Positions 26,925 to 35,900 of a stretch of 36,853 nucleotides of DNA are shown piece after piece. Made by a program: the position numbers and the translations under genes. The DNA is from a virus. How positions within the stretch are numbered: the stretch's first letter is position 1; the number at the start of each line of letters is the position of its first letter. The notes under the pieces are model-generated. The model was not told the DNA's origin and did not search any database. It was given only the letters and a program-made list of their open reading frames with translations. The DNA lies in the IMG/VR virus record IMGVR_UViG_3300045135_000667, positions 1 to 36,853 of that record; one strand, 5' to 3'.

Positions 26925-29900
26925 TAAGCAATCCTCACATATAATGTGTATGTTTCAATGACCGATGGAGTGTCTAATAATTTACCACCAGCACCATAAG
27001 TTTCTTCACCGACATAAGTACCGATGTACTCTTCTTCTGCATCTTCTCCTTGATAATCGGTTTGATATTCTATTGTATAAATTTCTTGAATGTATGAACT
27101 TATGTAATCGCCTTCGAATGTATCGCCAACGAACTCACCAACATAGAAATCATCAAAACTCTTACCTATGTATACCTCTTCATCAACTGTCTCATACAGT
27201 CCAGAATAAGGTATAAAGTCTACATTATACTCTCCTGTGTACGCATCGTCAACAAAATCCGATGAATAATTTTGCACATATTCGTCACCCGAAAAGTCAG
27301 CCTCGTACTCGCCAGCATATTCGGTTACATAATCTGGTTCATAGTTTCCGATGAAGTTTCCAGTGTAATCTCCAGTAAAGTCACCAGTAAAGTCACCAGT
27401 GAAGATGTCTTCATACTCGCCAGTATATTCCCCAGTGAATTCAGTGTCGTAACTACTTTCATAATCACTGGCGTATAGAGTTGCATAGTCACTAGAAAAC
27501 AACTCTTCATCAATTGTACCATAATCGCCAGTATATGTAGACTCAAAATCGACCTCATAATCGCCAGTATAATCTTCAACGTAATCGGTCAAGTATTCGT
27601 CTAGGTACTCACTAGTGTAGAGTTCTTCATCAACACCTTCAAAGTCACCAACATATAACTCAGGATCTTCACGACCATAATCCCCGACAAACTCAGACGT
27701 ATAGACGCCAGTGTAGTCTCCAGTGAAATCATCTGGATCAATACGTTCGTAGTCACCAGTATAAAGTTCTTCAAGATCACCTGCATATTCACCCGTGTAG
27801 TCTTCGGGATCTTCACGTCCATAATCGCCAACATATAATTGTTCCTCTACACCAGTATAATCACCAGTGTAAGGTTCTTCAATGGTGCCTTCATATTCAC
27901 CCGTGTACAGTTCTTCGATGACACCACCATATTCACCCGTGTACAGTTCTTCGAGTTCACCCTCATACTCACCTATATACGGTGAACTATAGTTACTAGA
28001 GAAATTTTCCGAATAATCACCAGTAAAAAGACCTTCATACTCGCCAGTGTAGTCTTCGGGATCTTCACGAACATAATCGCCAGTGTACAATTGTTCATCT
28101 ATGCCAGTATAATCGCCTTCGAAGGAACCTTCGTAAAGACCTTCGTAATCACCAGTGTATAATTCAGGATCTTCACGTGAGTATTGTTCGATCAAATATT
28201 CATTAACATAATCGCCGGCATAAACGCCAATAAACTCTTCGGGATCTTCACGAACATAATCACCAACGTATAATTCAGGATCTTCACGTGAGTATTGTTC
28301 GATCAAATATTCATTGACATAATCACCTTCATACTCCCCAATGTATAACTCAGGATCTTCTCGACCATAATCACCAGTAAAATCTTCTGGATCTTCACGT
28401 GAGTATTGTTCGATCAAATATTCATTAACATAATCGCCTTCATAAACGCCAATAAACTCTTCGGGATCTTCTCGACCATAATCGCCAGTAAAATCTTCTG
28501 GATCAATACGTTCGTAGTCACCAGTATAAAGTTCTTCAAGATCACCTGCATATTCACCCACATACAGTTCTTCAATTACACCGCCATACTCACCTGTATA
28601 AAGTTCTGGATCTTCACGAGTATACGGTTCGGTCAGACCCTCATTTACATAAACAGCCGTATAATCACCTATGAAATCTTCTGGATCAATACGACCATAA
28701 TCACCCGTAAAGGTGTCAACAATATAAACATTGTCTTCTAGATCAGCCATCCAACCCACGAGTATTTCTTCATCATCCGATGCATCGTTGACAACCATGT
28801 AGAACGGTTGAGTACCAACCCATCTCCACAAAGTGTTTGCATTGAAGTTTGCAGCTGTACCTGATATGATTGTTCCTGCAACACCAAACCCGTTCGTACC
28901 ATCACGGAAGAAGTATGTTGGATTAGTTTCTGTTCCTGATCCAAAGAACTCTTCGTGTTGTGTCCAAGACGATCCATTCCAACTCTCGACTCGAACATAA
29001 CCAGAGTTTGGTATTACAAGTGCGAAGTCACTGAGAGTCTGTCCCCATGAGTAATGATTAGACAGGAATTTTTCGGGTAAACCGTGATTCGCATCACCAC
29101 CCGCACCATCTGCGATCTCCATGTTAAAGTGAGGATCGTTTGCATCGGTTGTTCGATATGTTGTTGAACTGCTTACCGCATTACCATCAGCTGCACGAGA
29201 GTAACCACCCCTTCTTCGATAAACCTGTTCGTTAACGTCTGCAAGTGGTGGAACAATAAATTTGTCACCAGAACCACCACTCACTGTCGATACGATATCA
29301 ACATCGGATGTCCAGTAATGATAGGATATACCAGACACATAGTTTGGTGCACCAATTGAATATGTTACAACCTGTCCGCCAGGCAGATCAACTGTTGCAG
29401 TGGCAGTTCCATTGATACCAGAACCACCAGAGTTCGTTCCTGAATCTTCATAGATGGTTACTGTACCTGCATCTCGTGAATAGAAATACAAGGTGTAGTC
29501 ATATCGGTTTTGTGCGGTACCAAACTGACGACCATGAACTGCGGTTGGAACCACTGTATGGTTTGCTGCCTGATCAAACAAGTGGAATGGAAGACCATTA
29601 GAAGAAATCAAATCACCCGCAGTGACCGAAAGAGTTCCACTTTGAGGGCCTGAAGTTGGGCCAATTGCAGAGATTCCGTTCTTGTAGATAATTGTTCCAC
29701 TGTATATTACAGAGTAATTGATGGTTGTTGTAACCATCGCAACCCATACAGACAAACCTGAGTTTCTTGATATAACAATGTCAGCTGGATCACCAAGATA
29801 TGAATCTCCTGCATCAATGTATCGATCACCACCCTGAATAGGAACGGTTGCTGCGAATCCTTCTATGTCTGTTCTTGTGTATTCGCCAGTATAGGTTTCA

Positions 29901-32900
29901 GGATCTTCTCGACCATAGGATTCTGTTTGATCTTCATCAACATAATCACCTTCGTACTCGCCAGTAAATTCATCAACATAATCGCCAGTATAGTTTCCTG
30001 TGAATTCATCAGCATATTCACCAGTGTAATTACCAGTAAACTCACGTCCATAATCGCCAGTATAGTTTCCTGTGAATTCATCAGCATATTCACCCGTATA
30101 GTTGCCAGTAAACTCATCAGCATATTCACCAGTATAATTACCCGTAAATAGATTGGTGTAATTGCCAGTATAATCACCAGTGAAGGGTCTAGTGTAATCT
30201 CCTGAATAATCACCAGTGAAAGGACGCGCATAATCGCCAGTATAGTTTCCAGTGAATTCATCAACATAATCACCAGTGTAATTCCCAACAAATTCGTCAG
30301 CATAGTCGCCAGTATAGTTACCAACAAATAGATTGGTGTAATTGCCAGTATAGTCGCCAGTAAATAGATCGGTGTAATCACCCGAGTAATCACCAGTGAA
30401 GGGTCTTGCATAGTCACCAGTGTAATTACCAGTAAATGGTCTTGCATAGTCACCAGTATAATTGCCAGTGAATTCATCAGCATATTCACCAGTGTAGTTT
30501 CCAACAAATAGATTGGTGTAATTGCCAGTATAGTTACCAGTGAAAGGTCTAGTGTAATCTCCCGAGTAGTCGCCAGTGAAAGGACGCGCATAGTCACCAG
30601 TATAGTTACCAGTAAATGGTCTTGCATAGTCACCAGTGTAATTCCCAACAAATTCGTCAGCATAGTCACCAGTATAGTTACCAACAAATAGGTTTGTATA
30701 GTTACCTGTGTAATTCCCAGTAAATAGATCGGTGTAATCACCCGAGTAGTCGCCAGTGAAGGGTCTTGCATAATCGCCAGTATAGTTACCAGTGAAGGGT
30801 CTTGCATAGTCACCAGTGTAATTACCAACAAACTCATCCGCGTATTCACCAGTGTAATTCCCAACAAATAGGTTTGTATAGTTACCTGTGTAATCACCAG
30901 TGAAGGGTCTAGTGTAATCTCCTGAATAATCACCAGTGAAAGGACGCGCATAATCACCAGTATAGTTACCAGTGAAGGGCCTTACGTAATCACCAGTATA
31001 ATTGCCAGTGAATTCATCAGCATATTCACCAGTGTAATTCCCAACAAATAGGTTTGTATAGTTACCTATGTAATCACCAGTGAAAGGTCTAGTGTAATCT
31101 CCTGAATAATCGCCAGTGAAAGGACGCGCATAATCGCCAGTATAGTTTCCTGTGAAGGGTCTTACATAGTCACCAGTGTAATTACCAACAAACTCATCCG
31201 CGTATTCACCAGTATAGTTACCAACAAATAGATTGGTGTAATTGCCAGTATAGTCGCCAGTAAATGGTCTAGTGTAATCTCCTGAATAATCACCAGTAAA
31301 TGGCCTTGCATAATCACCAGTATAGTTACCAGTGAAGGGCCTTACGTAATCACCTGTATAGTTACCAACAAACTCATCCGCGTATTCACCAGTGTAATTC
31401 CCAACAAATAGATTGGTGTAATTGCCAGTATAGTCGCCAGTGAAAGGTCTAGTGTAATCACCCGAGTAATCACCAGTAAATGGTCTTGCATAGTCACCAG
31501 TGTAATTACCAGTAAATGGTCTTACATAATCACCAGTGTAATTACCAACAAATTCATCAGCATATTCACCAGTGTAATTACCAACAAATAGATTGGTGTA
31601 ATTGCCAGTATAGTCGCCAGTGAAGGGTCTTACATAATCACCCGAGTAATCACCAGTGAAGGGTCTTGCATAGTCACCAGTATAGTTTCCTGTGAAGGGT
31701 CTTACATAATCGCCAGTATAGTTTCCTGTGAATTCATCAGCATATTCACCCGTATAGTTGCCAACAAATAGGTTTGTATAGTTACCTGTGTAATCACCAG
31801 TGAAGGGTCTAGTGTAATCTCCTGAATAATCACCAGTAAATGGTCTTGCATAGTCACCAGTGTAATTCCCAGTAAATGGTCTTGCATAGTCACCAGTATA
31901 ATTGCCAGTGAATTCATCAGCATATTCACCAGTGTAATTACCAGTGAAAGGTCTTACATAATCACCCGAGTAATCACCAGTAAATGGTCTTGCATAGTCA
32001 CCAGTATAATTGCCAGTGAAGGGTCTAGTGTAATCACCCGAGTAGTCGCCAGTGAAGGGCCTTGCATAATCACCAGTGTAATTACCAGTAAATAGATCGG
32101 TGTAATCACCCGAGTAGTCGCCAGTGAAAGGACGCGCATAGTCACCAGTGTAATTACCAACAAATAGATTGGTGTAATTGCCAGTATAGTTACCAACAAA
32201 TAGATCAGAATAGTCGCCAACGTAATTCCCAACAAATAGATTGGTGTAATTGCCAGTATAATCACCAGTGAAGGGTCTTGCATAATCGCCAGTATAGTTA
32301 CCAGTAAATGGTCTAGTGTAATCTCCTGAATAATCACCAGTAAATGGCCTTGCATAATCGCCAGTATAGTTACCAGTGAAGGGTCTTACATAATCACCCG
32401 AGTAATCACCAGTGAAGGGTCTTGCATAATCGCCAGTATAGTTACCAGTGAAGGGTCTAGTGTAATCTCCTGAATAATCGCCAGTGAAAGGACGCGCATA
32501 GTCACCAGTATAGTTTCCTGTGAAGGGTCTAGTGTAATCTCCTGAATAATCACCAGTAAATGGCCTTGCATAATCACCAGTATAGTTACCAGTAAATAGA
32601 TCGGTGTAATCTCCTGAATAATCACCAGTAAATGGTCTTGCATAGTCACCAGTGTAATTACCAGTGAAAGGTCTAGTGTAATCACCCGAGTAATCACCAG
32701 TAAATGGTCTTGCATAGTCACCAGTATAGTTACCCGTAAACTCACGCGCATAATCACCAGTGTAATTACCCGTAAACTCACGCGCATAATCACCAGTATA
32801 GTTTCCAGTGAAGGGTCTTACATAATCACCTGTATAGTTACCAGTGAAAGGTCTAGTGTAATCTCCTGCATAATCACCAGTGAAGGGTCTTGCATAATCG

Positions 32901-35900
32901 CCAGTATAGTTTCCTGTGAAGGGTCTAGTGTAATCGCCCGAGTAGTCGCCAGTGAAAGGACGCGCATAATCACCAGTGTAATTACCCGTAAACTCACGTG
33001 CATAATCACCAGTGTAATTACCAGTAAATGGCCTTGCATAATCACCAGTGTAATTACCAGTGAAAGGACGCGCATAATCACCAGTATAGTTACCAGTAAA
33101 TAGATCGGTATACGCACCTTCATATTCACCTGTATACGGAACAGTAGTATCTCCAGTATAATCTGTAACAAACTCAGCAGAAATTACGCCAGTGTAATCC
33201 GCAACATAAAATCCAACGTTGTCATCACCAGTGAAATTGCCTGTGAAAGTTGCAGTATAAGGTGATGGGCCTGCGTAATTTCCACCTCCTGCAAAATCAG
33301 TAGCTGCTGGCCCCACATAATTTACATCCCCAGTATAGTTACCCGTGAACTCACGAACATATGATGCCGAGGAACCAGAAACAAATCCATCAGCATAATA
33401 AGTTTCAACCACGAAGTTTGTTGCATTTCGTGAATAAGAATAGTAAACAGTGGTAAACAATGAATTTTGAAATGTCCCTCGTATATAAGTATTACCGTCA
33501 TTACCCGCCAATACTGTTGTACCAGCACCTGTTCCTGTGGCACGAACAAAAAAGTTTTCGTATACTGTGATATTACCAGAACCATCTACCAACCAGTTAG
33601 TTCCTCCAAACTGACTATATGTGGGACTGTCAGATGCGACAGGGCCACTGTAAACATTCTCCTGTAAATAAACATTACTTCCTGACCCTTCATAAGATAC
33701 TTCTGTAGAAGCAACAAAATCACCAGTATAATCTCCAAGGAAAGTAGATGGGCCTGCGTAAGGGGAGGTTACAACTCCAGTATAATTTGCTGTAGGAGCA
33801 CTCAAATAACTAGCCGCAGGGCCAGTATAGTCTGGTGTGTATTCGACTGGCGTCGCAATACCGCCAGGGAAATATACTATACCTTCAAAGCCAGCGCCAA
33901 CGAAATTAGTGATACCAAGGTAACTTGTTTCTCCTGCATAAGAAACTTCAGGAGATGGCCCAGCATAAAGAGTAGCGCTATTATATGTTATTGCATTTTC
34001 GTTGTCGTATGAAGAACCCTCAAAACTTTCTTCAACGAATTCGTCAATACCAGCGTTGATGCTAATCCAACCCAACATAAAATCTTCATCATCTGAGGTG
34101 TCGTTGACCCTCAGATAGAATACCCCTGGCTCATTGCGTTGAGGAAGAGGAGATGGCCCACCACCCGTATTTGCTGAAACACCAATCCATCTCCACAACG
34201 TTGCGGTACTGAAGTTGGCGGCCGTACCTGACGGAGAAGTAGTTGCCGATCCTGCATTAACACCAAAACCAGAAGTACCATCCCGTTTGAACTGAACATA
34301 ACCAAGTCCTGTTGCTGTTCTTGGAGATATTGATGAATCGTTTACAACAAGAGTTTCTTGAGTTGTCCAAGTGCCACCCGAATAACTTTGTACAAGAATG
34401 TACTTTGTTTGAGTTGGGGCGACAATGACAAAGTCCGATAGAGTATTACCCCAATAGTACGTGTTAGAAATGTAATCTGTTCCAAGACCTTGTTCCGCAT
34501 CACTACCAGCACCATCCCCAACACTTACCGAAGCAACTTTTTCTGTTGAGTCATAAATTACAAATTCGGTCACGGTACTTGGTGTTGAATGGGATACCGT
34601 AGTTGCATAATCATGTCTATTGAGCAACATAACGTCCGACATTGGGGATATTTTAACACCATCAATACTAGTGTCGGTTTTTGCGGTGGCAACAAACTCT
34701 TCGCCACCAGTACTCTCAAAGAAATACCAAGCAGATAATGTCGCCATTGTATACGTGACAACTTGACCAGATACCAACGTCACGGTATCAATCGGTGTTC
34801 CGCTGGTACCAGTTCCTTGACGGTAAACGTTGATCGTACCGTCTTCACGAGAATAGAAATAAACTATTGCATTATTACCACGCGTGTTGATGTGTGCAAC
34901 TGTATTACTTCTCAAACCATACGATGTGATTGCATGAGTTCTACTCTCTGCCCATAAATGAACTGGAACGTCAACACTATTAGTGTATAGAACAGTACCC
35001 GCTTCCCAAGTATCAGAAATATTGAATGATGTGGGTGCTGATCCAGTACTTGTAACCGTCGATACTGTACCATCTGGTGTTCTTTTATATAAGACACCAT
35101 TGGCCGCCCATGTTAACCTTATATTATATGTGCCGGCCTGCAGGATAATCCATTCACCGCGACCGTGATCACGTTTAACATCATAATCTTGAAGATAACC
35201 AGTGTGTAAAAAACTGTCGTCGATGTAACGTGGGCCATTAATTAGGCCAGGATCTGGAATTACTGGGTTGCTTATGTAACTTTCTGTATCAACACGCGCA
35301 AAGTCACCCGTATAGTTTCCAGTAAATGGTGTAACGACATCATCAATGAAAAGTTCTGACTGATCACCAAGAAAATCCCCCGTGTAATTCTCAACTTGAT
35401 TCTCATTGATAAACTCGCCAGTATAATTCTCAACTTGATTCTCATTGATAAACTCGCCAGTGTAATTCTCAACTTGATTCTCATTGATAAACTCGCCAGT
35501 GTAGTTTTCTGTCAAATTTTCATTAATAAACTCGCCAGTATAATTCTCGGTATTCTGATCAACGAAATTACCAGTGTAATTCTCAACTTGATTCTCATTG
35601 ATAAACTCGCCAGTATAGTTTTCTGTGTTCTGATCAACGAAATTACCAGTGTAATTCTCAACTTGATTCTCATTGATAAACTCGCCAGTGTAATTTTCAA
35701 CAAGGTTTTCGTTGATATACTCGCCAGTGTAGTTTTCTGTCAAATTTTCATTAATAAACTCGCCAGTATAATTCTCAACTAAGGTCTCATTGATAAACTC
35801 ACCAGTATAATTCTCGGTGTTTTGATCAACGAAATTACCTGTGTAATTCTCTACGAGAGTTTCGTTGATAAACTCGCCAGTATAGTTTTCAGTATTTTGA

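Noticed and set aside
29933-33136. CRISPR-like array of regularly spaced 36-base repeats
   Set aside because: There are no unique spacers. The period is fully coding in one minus-strand frame, the variable positions are codon changes, and no cas gene is near.
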